From positions 73,402-137,401 of the forward strand of contig JXTB01000722.1 in the NCBI GenBank assembly GCA_002914805.1: a stretch of DNA of 64,000 nt, read 5' to 3'. Below the pieces are notes generated by a model. The model had not been told where the DNA came from. It ran no database searches and saw only the letters and a program-made list of their open reading frames with translations. The translations under genes and the position numbers were made by a program. Positions 21,284 to 30,566 of the stretch are shown in pieces (within the stretch, counting starts at the first letter, position 1; every line of letters begins with the position of its first letter). Source of the stretch: Parasponia andersonii. Lineage: Eukaryota > Streptophyta > Magnoliopsida > Rosales > Cannabaceae.

Positions 21284-22121
21284 TGATGCAAATCCATGCA
21301 CGATTACAAAGGAGCCAATTCAAGTTCCACTTGAACCGGTTAGAAGAGCTCGAGCTAAAAGATTCAAAGAGTCTCTCAATGGGCTGATTCAAAGTATTTG
21401 GACTGAAATAAATTCTTGGAGGCCCAAGATTAATGTTCCACGTGGTCCACAAGGTAGGATTTTCATGATTCAAGCTTTGGAATAATCTAGAAAAGACTCT
21501 CAAAATAGGATTGCTCAAGAGTGCGTGAATTAAAGCTTAGTTTCCTGATTTTGGTGACTTACCCGAATTTGACACAGCAAGGAGAATAGGTGGCTGTAAT
21601 TAACTAAATTATGTTTTTTATTTAGTTATTATTAGTTTCATTGTTGAGTTGTAAGGCTTGCATGCCAATTAAGATACTTTCCTTTTTTATTGATGAGTAG
21701 GCGTTTGTTTTAGGGTAAGTGTAGGAGTTTAATTTTCAGAATTCTAATTAGGATATTTTCGTTTCCTTTTCTTGTTTTGGGCAGCTTCCTAGGGTCTTTT
21801 ACAACCAATTTTCATGACTCTTATGTATATAAATAGCCATTAGCTTAATGAAAAGGCAGATTACAATTCATTAAAATTTGAGAGCAATTTCTCTTTGATT
21901 CTTTGAGAACTTATTCGAACTTATCAGATTTTTCTGTGGCATTCATTCCTTGACTTATCAATTGAGTTTTTCATCCTTGATTGTGGCGTCTTCCTTTATA
22001 CCAAAGTTCATATCTCTTTATAGGTGTTGGGTTGAGGTTTTTCATCCGAATCTAATTGTAGAACGGTCTTAGGCATCATCTTTGTATCGGGTTTCGTCAC
22101 AAGTTGGTGGGGTTCGTATCA
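21284..22121 (+). repeat. Gypsy-B 3' LTR
   Basis: The repeat starts TGATGCAAATCC directly after the purine tract and ends gttcgtatca. The open frame of pol continues into the LTR for about 200 bases, with the basic tract [18 protein letters not shown]. Confidence 0.93.
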
Positions 22122-22126
22122 ACATT

Positions 22127-23458
22127 TCCTTATGTGATCAACTATATGCAAGGTAAAGAAAATGTTATGGCTGATGCATTGTCCCGAAGGTATGCTTTAC
22201 TTTCTATTTTAGATACAAAATTACTTGGCTTTGAGTACATTAATAAGTTATATGCACAAGATTCTGATTTTGGTAATATGTTCAATGCATGTAAAAAAGT
22301 AGCATTTAGTAAGTTCTATAGTCACGATAGATTTTTATTTCAAGAGAATAAACTGTGTATGCCTATGTGTTCTTTACGTGAATCACTTGTGAGAGAAGCT
22401 CATGGTGGTGGTTAGATGGGTTATGTTGGTGTGGCTAAGACTTTAGGTGTTTTGTATGAATATTTCTTTTGGCCTCATACGAAACATGATTTTGAAAGAA
22501 TATGTGAAAATTGTATCACTTGTAAACAAGCTAAGTCTAAGTTGAAAGCCTATGGTTTGTACATCTCTCTGCCTATACCTAGTGAACCTTGGACTGATAT
22601 TTTCATGGATTTTATTTTGGGATTACCTAGGACTAAGAGGGGGAGAGATTCAATCTTTGTGATGGTAGAAAGGTTTTCTAAGATGACACATTTCATCGCA
22701 TGTTATAAAACCGATGATGCATCACATATAGCTGATTTATTCTTTAAAGAAATTGCTAGGTTGCATGGCATACCTAGGACCATTGTTTTTGATGGAAATA
22801 CTAAGTTCTTAAGTTACTTTTGGAAGACTTTGTGAGAAAAGTTAAGAACCAAGTTATTGTTTTTTTACTATTTGTCATCCACAAACTGAAGTAGTGAATA
22901 TAACTTTATCTTCTTTGTTGCGTGCTATCATTAAGAAGAATTTGAAAACATGAGAAGATTGTTTGCCATATGTTGAATTTTCTTACAATAGGAGTGTACA
23001 TTCTGCAACAAAGTTTTCACCATTTGAAATTGTTTATGGATTTAATCCATTATCACTTTTGGATCTAATTCCTTTACTTTTGAGTGAACATGTACACTTA
23101 GATGGCAAGAAGAAAGCTGAATTGGTGAAACAGATTCATGTAAGGGCATGGTTGAACATTGAAAAAAGGACCGAATAATATGTCTATCAAGCCAACAAGG
23201 GATGTAAAAGGGTAGTATTTGAACCAGAAGATTGGGTCTGGGTGCACTTGCGGAAAGATCGTTTTCCGGAGCAACGACGTTCAAAACTCCTTCCTCGAGG
23301 AGATGGACCATTTCGAGTGGTGGAATGCATCAATGATGATGCCTACAAACTAGAATTACCAGGTGAGTATAGTGTTAGTACTAGTTTTAACGTTACTGAC
23401 TTATCCTTTTCGATGCAGGTGATGATTTGAGAACAAATCATTTTCAAGAGGGGGAGAA
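22127..23458 (+). pseudogene. Gypsy-A RNase H end and integrase, broken
   Basis: The RNase H end (PYVINYMQGKENVMADALSR) is followed by the integrase zinc-binding part ([11 protein letters not shown]) and core ([36 protein letters not shown]). The second core Asp lies in FDGNTKFLS. The C-terminal part has [20 protein letters not shown] and LPRGDGPFRVVECINDDAYK. Several stops and frame slips occur (for instance at 22413 and 22832). It ends in DDLRTNHFQEGE next to the purine tract. The sequence type is that of CRM chromoviruses. Confidence 0.9.
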
Positions 23459-24450
23459 TAATACAAATGAAATTATTGCTCAACTGCACATGTAAGAAGA
23501 GGAGCATTCACGTCAACTTGGAGGAACTCAAAGGCATGAATCATGTGATCCATTAAGCTTGTCAAGTGGACCGATCACAAGACTTAGAGCCAAGAGACTC
23601 AAAGATGCGTTAAATGGGCTAATTCAATATATTGGAGAGATAGCTAATGCATGGAGGTCCGATGTAAGCCCATATCAGATCCAAGAAAGCCTAGTTACTA
23701 TGATTAAGTTTCTAGAAGAGTTCAACTGAAATCTACATGGTGCAAATGAAGCGACTGCTCAACCGCACATGCAAGAGGAAGAACATTCACGTGGGCTCAA
23801 AGGCAGTAATCACGTGATCCACTAAGCTTGCCAAGTGGGCCGATTACAAGACTTAGAGCCAAAAACTCAAAGAGGCATTAAATTGGCTAATTGGAGACCC
23901 GATGTTAGCCCATATCAGATCCAAGAGAGCCTAGTTACTATGATTTAGGTTCTAGAAGAGTCCAACTGAAGTCTACACGTTTTTCTAAGTCTTTTGTACT
24001 TTTAGGAAACTTCTTTAATTCAGATTTAGTTATTTTCAGATTTAATTATTTTTATTCTTGAGGAGGGTTGCCACATGTCAAAATAATATTAGTTTACCTT
24101 AAATTATGGTTAAATTCGACTCCTATATAAAGGAGAGAGCCTTGTACATTTTTTGACAGAATAATGATTAATAATATTACAAGTTAATCGTGTTTTCTTC
24201 ATTCTTGAGAGGATTCTTGAACTTATCAAGTTAACTCTGGTGGCGTTCAAAATAACCAGATTTATCCCATTGATTCTTAAGTGATTCTTGAGGATTCTTG
24301 GTATGACGTCTTTAATCTATTGTAATTCTTGGTTCTGATCTTGCTGGATAATGGGTTAAGACTCAACATTCTTACGACTTATTGATCTTGGGTTCGAATT
24401 CCTTAATTGTCACGAGTGTTGGCGGGGTTAATGTCGTAATGACATAAAAT
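23459..24450 (+). repeat. Gypsy-A 3' LTR with internal duplication
   Basis: The LTR follows the purine tract and starts with taatacaaatg, a decayed TGATACAAATG. Its early part encodes GPITRLRAKRLKDALNGLIQ and is tandemly duplicated (about 23475-23728 and 23752-23972). A TATA-like tcctatataaagg lies near 24121-24133. The end is near gacataaaat; the terminal CA is not certain. Confidence 0.8.
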
Positions 24451-24455
24451 TGACT

Positions 24456-24874
24456 ACTTGGGTTTCAATAATTTGATCCAAAATTAAAAAAAAAAAATCC
24501 TGAAACAATATGAACCCAGCTAAATCTCATGCAACTTGTGATAATATATACTAAATAATCACTAGGACGGTAACCACAGCCAATTCTTAGTGCATAACTA
24601 CATGGGTCGTTCGTACTGACTAGAAGGGTACTCCAATTAAACAGTCATTCAGGTTTCCATTTTATGAATCTTAAACCCCGAAAAGGCTTGACGATCTCAA
24701 TCCATGAACCTCAGTAAGAGACTTAGCAAGTCGATAAGGAATCGAATACAGTCTACTAAATACTACATACAAGCGAGTAATATTAGACACAAAATTGCAG
24801 AATTTTGATATCAAAATCTAGATAATATTGAAATGCAGAACACACAAATGAAAGTGATAAAAGCATATAAGTAC
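24456..24874 (-). other. TPI pseudogene exon 2 remnant and intron 1
   Basis: Next to Gypsy-A the minus strand reads 'ggatcaaattattgaaaccc' followed by 'aagt'. This resembles the LNEAQV part of TPI exon 2 and is preceded by a poly-T insertion and an acceptor-like attgtttcag. The rest, up to the exon 1 donor, has no coding features and is intron 1. Confidence 0.55.
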
Positions 24875-24913
24875 GCATTTCCAGTTGCCTCCGACGAAGA
24901 ATTTTCTGGCCAT
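24875..24913 (-). pseudogene. TPI pseudogene, exon 1 (intact)
   Basis: The minus strand has ATG at 24913 and 13 codons, MARKFFVGGNWKC, then a GTACTT donor. This is the exact first exon of plant cytosolic TPI, with substrate-binding Asn and catalytic Lys in NWKC. A compound (CA)n(CT)n repeat (24979-25012 on the plus strand) lies in the presumed 5' untranslated region. Confidence 0.92.
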
Positions 24914-24978
24914 TTTTGGGTCAAAGCAAAAGCGCCGCAGTTGCAAGCTATTTCACTCACAATTTCACAAAAAAAAAC

Positions 24979-25012
24979 ACACACACACACACTCCCTCTC
25001 TCTCTCTCTCTG
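24979..25012. repeat. Compound (CA)n-(CT)n microsatellite
   Basis: A CA run passes into a CT run about 65 bases upstream of the TPI pseudogene start codon, in what would be its 5' leader. Confidence 0.9.
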
Positions 25013-25019
25013 TCATGTG

Positions 25020-25610
25020 TCTCGTCGAATGAAGCGAAAATGTTAAGAGGGCTGGACCTTACATCTACGGGCCTACGGTTGATCGAATTCAGCCCAGCTT
25101 GGGGAACTTGGTGTCTGTTCTGGACAAGTGATTTCCATGAAATGCATATTCTTTATTAGGGTTATCTGGAAAAAAAAAAACAAAAAAGAAAAGAAGAAGA
25201 TATATTCAGAATATATGACTTTTTTGTAATTTTAGTCATAGTTTTTAGTTTGTATAAAATTACACTTTCATATTTCAAATGTTTATAAATTTATACTTTC
25301 TGCATATAAATTGATCGATAAATTTCTCATAAAAAAACAAAATTTGAATTGAGTATATCTTATTTTTGATGCCTTTGACAAAAAATTTATTGAAAATAAC
25401 TTGAAATAGTTAGCACAGATTACACAATTTGTACATAGAAGGTACATATTTACATATATTTAAAAAATAGAGGTATAATTTTATACAAATCAAAAATCAA
25501 GGTTAAAATTGCTAAAAGATCACTCCAAGGTATTTTTTTATGGTTATCCTTTCTTTTCTATCTTTAGTTTTATAGGAGTTAATATAAGTTAAATTTAGAG
25601 ATAATGACAT
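25020..25610. other. Upstream region of the TPI pseudogene
   Basis: The first 150 bases are relatively GC-rich and could be the old promoter. The rest is AT-rich, with no gene seen. The open frame 24833-25159 on the plus strand overlaps TPI exon 1 and is incidental. Confidence 0.45.
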
Positions 25611-26203
25611 AAAAATATCCTGATTTTAAATTTTTTTACAAAAAATATCCCGACTTTTGAACGTCTGTAAAATAATATCCTAACTATTTAATTTCTGTAA
25701 ATTAATATCCCAACTTTTGAAATCTTGCTAACTAATAAACGTGACTTTTGAATTCTATAAATTAATGCTCTCACGTCTGAAATTTTTGCAAATTTATACT
25801 AGTAGTGGCTAATCCACTGATTTCAATGATGAAAAGAAAGTTGTATCCCTCATTTACTCAATAAAAACTTATTAAACACTAATAAAATTTGTTGAAAACA
25901 TTTTAAAATTAGTTTATTTAAATTTTCATTCAAGAAGGAAAAATAAAAAATAAAAAAAATTAGAATGAGAGGTAAAAAGGGTTATTTGCATTTTTTAACT
26001 TGCCCATGGTATGAATTTGGGGAAAAAAAGTCAAGGTGTTAATTAGCAAGAATTATAAATGCGAGGGTATTAATTTACAAAATTCGAAAATAAGGGCATT
26101 AATTTGCATGATTTTAAAAATAAAGATAAAAATTTGCAAAAGTTAAAAAATAAGGCTATATTTTGCAGAAAAATTAAAAATCAATGTATTTTTATGTCAT
26201 TAT
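25611..26203. mobile_element. Foldback-type TIR element, copy 2
   Basis: The outer ends are inverted: ataatgacataaaaata at 25611-25627 and tatttttatgtcattat at 26187-26203. Each arm holds about five degenerate units of 35-40 bases (for example 'ctgtaaattaatatcccaac' on the left, their complements on the right). The interior at about 25861-25990 matches the reverse complement of 2450-2620 in copy 1. There is no coding region. Confidence 0.72.
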
Positions 26204-26211
26204 TCCTTAAG

Positions 26212-26520
26212 TTTATATCTAGGAATATTATTTTATAGCATAAACTGATTTATTAGATATAAAACTAAAAATTAGAAAAGGGGGGAGGGACAGTTATGAA
26301 AATGGCTGCCGCTTTAACTGACCCCTCACGCTATAAATATGATTTCAGCTATTAATGTTAAATCCGATATTACCTTTATATCTAGGAATATCCTTTTATA
26401 GTATAAACTGATTTATTAGATATAACACTAAAACACTAAAAATTAGAAAAGGAAGTGGGGTACGGACGGATATGAAAATGGCTGCCGCTTTTAACTGAGA
26501 TTAATGTTAAATCCGTTAAT
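26212..26520. repeat. Tandem duplication of about 163 bases
   Basis: The unit starting 'tttatatctaggaatatt' (26212) recurs at 26375. Both copies carry 'atgaaaatggctgccgct' and end with 'ttaatgttaaatccg'. The array sits between the foldback element and the 3' end of the MBD gene. Confidence 0.75.
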
Positions 26521-26956
26521 ACCACAAGGAAACTACCACCAATAAATTGCAAAAAAGTAGTAAATACAGAGAACAATTTATGTCATAAACTGAAGCAACT
26601 CGAAATGAATGACAAAACTCAAAACTAACTAGACGTTTTGTGATTTACTGTTTAGCAGCTTCAGCAAAGCTAGCTTTCCCTATAAAAGAGTTGATACATA
26701 CATATAAAATGAAAGAACAAAATACGAGATGATGAATGATGTGCCCTATAACTATAATGACAAAAATGCCAAGAAACAATGTAGTTGTGCTTGGCTGTTA
26801 TATGGAACTAACTGAAGGCCTAAAGGACTAGACATCAAAGAAAATGAAGGCCTATAACTGGCCAGTAATACATCTATTTGCATCTGTGACGGGAAAAAAA
26901 ACTACTGTCGGTGACTAGTCCAACATCGGGACACCATAGGAGAACCCAAAATGCCT

Positions 26957-29875
26957 TCAATGGTATCTGCCCCTATCTCTGGACGCAAGGAATGTGAAAG
27001 CGGCTAACCAGTCTCGTAAACTAGTCTCCGGAACCTGGTCATTGTCAATAAAAGCTTTCCAGGACTCTTTAGAAGACTCTGTGAGAACCCATTGAACCTT
27101 CTCAGGCACATTGGAAAAGTCGAAGTTCAAAGCTGAACCTTTTTTGGTTGTGCTAGACTTCTGATTATGTCCCCCAGAACTGCCCGCAGACTGAAAAAAA
27201 AAAAAAATAATAATAATAATAATAATAATAATTGGGTGAAAACAGGAGAGGGCAAAACACAGCGCAGAACATGAATCAACAACTTAGAGTATGGTTTGAA
27301 TTTTGACTCACCGGTGCATCAGAGTTTTCTCCTTGTTTTTTCTTTTTACGCGGTATTCCTGTTTCCAGAAAGTAGAGAACCTCGTTCTTTGAACGAAATT
27401 TACGGCCTGAGACTGGATCAATGTAGTACTGCAACACAGACAGACAACTAAACCCTTACTTGGGAAGCAATATTGCCATCTTTTGCTATTTCTATAATAT
27501 TCAAACCGTTGAATAAAAGACTCTGAGACTAATTGCTTGAATATTCAAGTAGTTCCCACGAATGCAACAGAACAGACGATAAACTCTACAAAAGCAAAAC
27601 AGACTTATTTCAAGTGCAGTTTAACTCCAACTACTCTCACTAAAATTTACTCTCTAACAATGCAATGAAAATCCGAATCCTTTATAAACCAGAGTTGTTT
27701 ATGGAATAATAGAAGAACTCTTTTTCCTATTTCCCATCAAATTCAGGATTCATCTTCTTGGCATAGGTGTCAAGACAATATGAGCTTCATTATAAGCAAC
27801 AAGTAGGACCAACTCTTGCGGATAAAAGAAGTTCATCTATATGCTTGCTGATATTCACTGTTATCAACTTGTGTACTTTAAATATCGTGTCAGAGTTAGC
27901 ATTGGCATGAAACAGATAAGTTAAGGTATCTCAGCAACAAGATTGTGAATAGCTATTCCAAGTCTAATTCGATCAATCTCATCAACACAGAACTGATTTT
28001 CCTCCTTCCACATTTTAAACCGGCACAAAATACAAATCATGGGGTAAACTCCCCAATTGTTGAAAGTGAAGTTGAATTATCAGTAGAGTCATGAAGGTTA
28101 TCAAATTCATTCACCATATTAAGTAGATGCAGAGAAGCTAGTACAACAAGAGGTTATTGAATCATTTACCTTAGTTATGTGAGAGTTTAACTCTTGGCAT
28201 TGAAGTTCAAAAAGGTAAGGCAAAAGAAGAAACTAAAATCATATGGGACAAACCATGCAATTTTTCTGAACCGTTAAGGTTAGTTGTAGGAAATCAACAT
28301 TAATCACCAGTCTCCACAAGCAAAGCATAGCACCGTGCACAAGCAACATTTTATTGACTTTGGTCTGAACAAAGTGTGGTAAACCACAGCCTCTAACTGG
28401 TGATTTAACGGAGAAGGATGGGTGCCATGAGGGAAGTGACAACAGACAACTATGCAGAATAACTAGCAGCAAAGTGACGTGCAATATCTTCAACTAAGGT
28501 ATACAAAAAGGTTAGGACTTAAGACTAATTCAAATACTCTAAAAATAGGAGAAACTACACAAGCCAGAGAACCATAATCTGCAAAGATAGACAAGCCATC
28601 CCGCTGTCTAATCTGTGTGTGGTCAGACCATCTCAGCCTTACAAACTTTCTTCTGAAAACTAGCTTCTAAATGGCAATGTGACAGCTAAAAATTGAATAA
28701 TCTTCACGAGAAAGGAGGACATCAACTTCTACTGCAACCATAAAAGGAGAACTCCTAATTCGTGAACTTCTATCCCTGAAGTTGGAATCATACGCTACTA
28801 ATGCTTGAAAAACAGAATTCATACGGATTACTATGCTGGAGTTATTTGATTGACATCAAACTTGCCAGCTGCTAATAATAGCTAAGTGCAGATAAGAATA
28901 TGGATTGAGAAAAGTAATGGAATCTGGACTGTATTCAAACATCAAAGCAGATGGGACTAATCCTTTTCTCAAAGTAGAATTAAGAAATTTCACAGCTACT
29001 AGAAGTGTTCCCTATACATGATTTAACACTCAAAGCAACCCACTTTATTGCCAGAGCGGGAGACCAATATCAAGCATCAAGGCTCTTCAAACAAACTAAA
29101 ATAACTCATAAAAGTATCCCATTAAGAAATTCATCAACACTGACAAAACCCAGAAAGACCTAAACCAACAATCAACAGAAAGCAACAAAACCACTGCCTT
29201 GATCGTGGAATTTACAGAGAGCAATAGGCCTCATCCTCGTTAAACAAGCCTAGTACAACTATTTGACTCCGCTCTTGGAAACAGACCAACGCAAAAACAT
29301 AAGAGCAGCCCTTTCGTCTCCATTTTCCATTTTCCATTCCCATATTCAGTTTCCTTTCCCAGTAACCAAACAATCATCGAAAGTCAACCAAGTAGTAACA
29401 CTAACACACAGCTCTATCATAGAAAAACTTCAACTACTAGATTAATAATAAAGATAACACAATAATGATGATAATCAAAACAAACGAAGCTTACCCTATC
29501 AGTCGAACCAGCAGTGACACCAGAGATCCGTACTCTATCTTCAAAAGTCCAACCCGATGGCAGCCAATCAAGCTCCGGTTCCGGCGGTTTCCTCTTCCCC
29601 CGCCCCGAACCAGGCTCCGCAGCATTCGGCTTCTCAGCGCCTGGGCAAGCCGCGCCACCATTCGACGATCGGCGTGGCTCAGCCGTCTGGGCCTTCCGGT
29701 CATCGACTGGGGTGCTGCGGCCATTGGCATTGGTAGTGGCGTCGATGAAGGAACCGGAGCCGAGGAGTGGATCGGGCGGGAAGTCTGATCGCACGGCTCC
29801 GACAGGTTGAGCTTTCCGATCCGGGTCTTGTCGGGTTTGGTTCGGGTATGGGCCCGACGCCCCGGGCACTGACAT
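26957..29875 (-). CDS. Methyl-CpG-binding domain protein, MBD5/MBD6-like
   Basis: This is a predicted nuclear protein of 243 residues that reads DNA methylation. Exons on the minus strand are 29495-29875, 27312-27428 and 26957-27190, all with GT-AG junctions and an unbroken frame. The N-terminal 95 residues are low-complexity, rich in Pro, Gly, Ser and Arg. The MBD runs from about residue 103 to 160 (DWLPSGWTFEDRVRISG, then YYIDPVSGRKFRSKNEVLYF). It is cut by a 2066-base first intron after TDR. A conserved C-terminal segment follows (NFDFSNVPEKVQWVLTESS to DWLAAFTFLASRD), as in Arabidopsis MBD5/6. In that group the C-terminal region recruits small heat-shock-type and J-domain partners that mediate silencing; I infer the same here. 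I chose the first in-frame ATG; no earlier one exists in this frame. Confidence 0.9.
27208..27233. repeat. (AAT)n microsatellite in MBD intron 2
   Basis: A run of nine or so AAT units lies next to the poly-T tract of the exon 3 acceptor of the MBD gene. Confidence 0.9.
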
Positions 29876-30566
29876 GGCGTGGTCTTTGGTGTAGTTTCCG
29901 AGTGGACGAGCTTCGCTGAGAGTAGCTCTCGACAATTTTGGGTTCTCCCCAAGGGAAGGTACAGTGTCACACGGATTAAAGGTGGTATGACCGTCCGATC
30001 TTACATAAGATTCAATTGTCGTTTGGGTAAATTAGACCGTTGGGTTTAACCAAGTATGTGAATGTGATTATTCGTTAATTATAATGTATTTAATCAAGTT
30101 GGCTACTTAATCCTTATCTATCTTTAATTTTGTTTATTTAATTAATGCTTAGTTTTCATTAAATTTCTCCACTAAGCTTAGTTTCTTCATTCTTTGTCGT
30201 CCCTATTAATGTTCTATTCATCAAAAGCGCAAAAACGGGACATGTATACAAAAATTTAAAAACGACAACAAATTTAAAGACGACAATAGATGGAGAAACG
30301 ACACCAAATATAAAAACGACAATGGAAGGAAATTGAACAAAGATGGAAGGGAACTATTAGAAGAATTCTTAAATTCAAATAAAGTGGGGGAAAATCAGTT
30401 TGCTGAAAATATTAATTTACTTGAAGATGGTCCTGGTGTAAAACCATAGAATTAAGGAAATAAGTGAATTACCTACCAGAAAACTTTCTGCACTATAACT
30501 TTTATTTTATTTTCTTTTTGCTGGAACAATAGTTTAGTTTTTAAATTCTATATCGCATTTCCGCAT
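29876..30566. other. Spacer between MBD 5' end and PPR 3' end
   Basis: The first 100 bases are the probable 5' leader and promoter of the MBD gene. Further on it is AT-rich, with an 18-base minisatellite at 30258-30329. No gene was seen. Confidence 0.5.
30258..30329. repeat. 18-base minisatellite, four units
   Basis: There are four units in exact 18-base register with the core 'a(a/g)acgacaa'. The units differ by a few bases each. Confidence 0.85.

Larger units (their letters stand above)
16615..22121 (+). mobile_element. Gypsy-B: CRM-like LTR retrotransposon with full ends, internally deleted
   Basis: The element is 5507 bases including an assembly duplication. It is flanked by a perfect 5-base target duplication ACATT (16610-16614 and 22122-22126) inside the RNase H of Gypsy-A. 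Both LTRs are present (828 and 838 bases). A primer binding site TGGTATCAAGAGCC (17445-17458) resembles the initiator-tRNA-Met type with one inserted A, and a purine tract aagaggagggga (21271-21282) precedes the 3' LTR. Gag and protease are recognisable. Most of reverse transcriptase and all of integrase are missing. The LTRs look very similar, so this is probably the youngest layer of the nest. Confidence 0.93.
15200..24450 (+). mobile_element. Gypsy-A: CRM-like chromovirus remnant inserted in TPI exon 2
   Basis: The outer element of this nest comprises a 57-base stub of its 5' LTR (15200-15256), the RNase H start (16425-16614), the RNase H end and integrase (22127-23450), a purine tract (caagagggggagaa, 23445-23458) and a 3' LTR (23459 to about 24450). 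Gag, protease and reverse transcriptase are gone; a Gypsy-C-family LTR fragment occupies their place. Possible target duplication: ggact (15195-15199) against tgact (24451-24455), imperfect. The right end is uncertain by several bases. Confidence 0.8.
9568..24913 (-). pseudogene. TPI: Cytosolic triosephosphate isomerase pseudogene, exploded by nested retrotransposons
   Basis: TPI interconverts dihydroxyacetone phosphate and glyceraldehyde 3-phosphate in glycolysis. Four pieces of the plant cytosolic gene lie in order on the minus strand. They are exon 1 (24875-24913), traces of exon 2 on both sides of Gypsy-A (about 24455-24490 and 15178-15199), exon 3 (14960-15068, two in-frame stops) and a late exon carrying YEPVWAIGT (9568-9661, frameshift and stop). 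The start codon, the active-site NWKC and the splice signals of exon 1 are intact. The exon for the middle of the barrel and the last exons were not found. Gypsy-A with its nested guests separates the two parts of exon 2, and Copia-1 lies between exon 3 and the late exon. With stops in two exons and missing parts this copy cannot make TPI. A functional copy must exist elsewhere, because the enzyme is essential. Confidence 0.88.

Noticed and set aside
29465-29970. Long alternative frames over MBD exon 1 (up to 159 codons)
   Set aside because: Only one frame carries the MBD motif and joins in phase to exons 2 and 3. The others result from GC-rich sequence.
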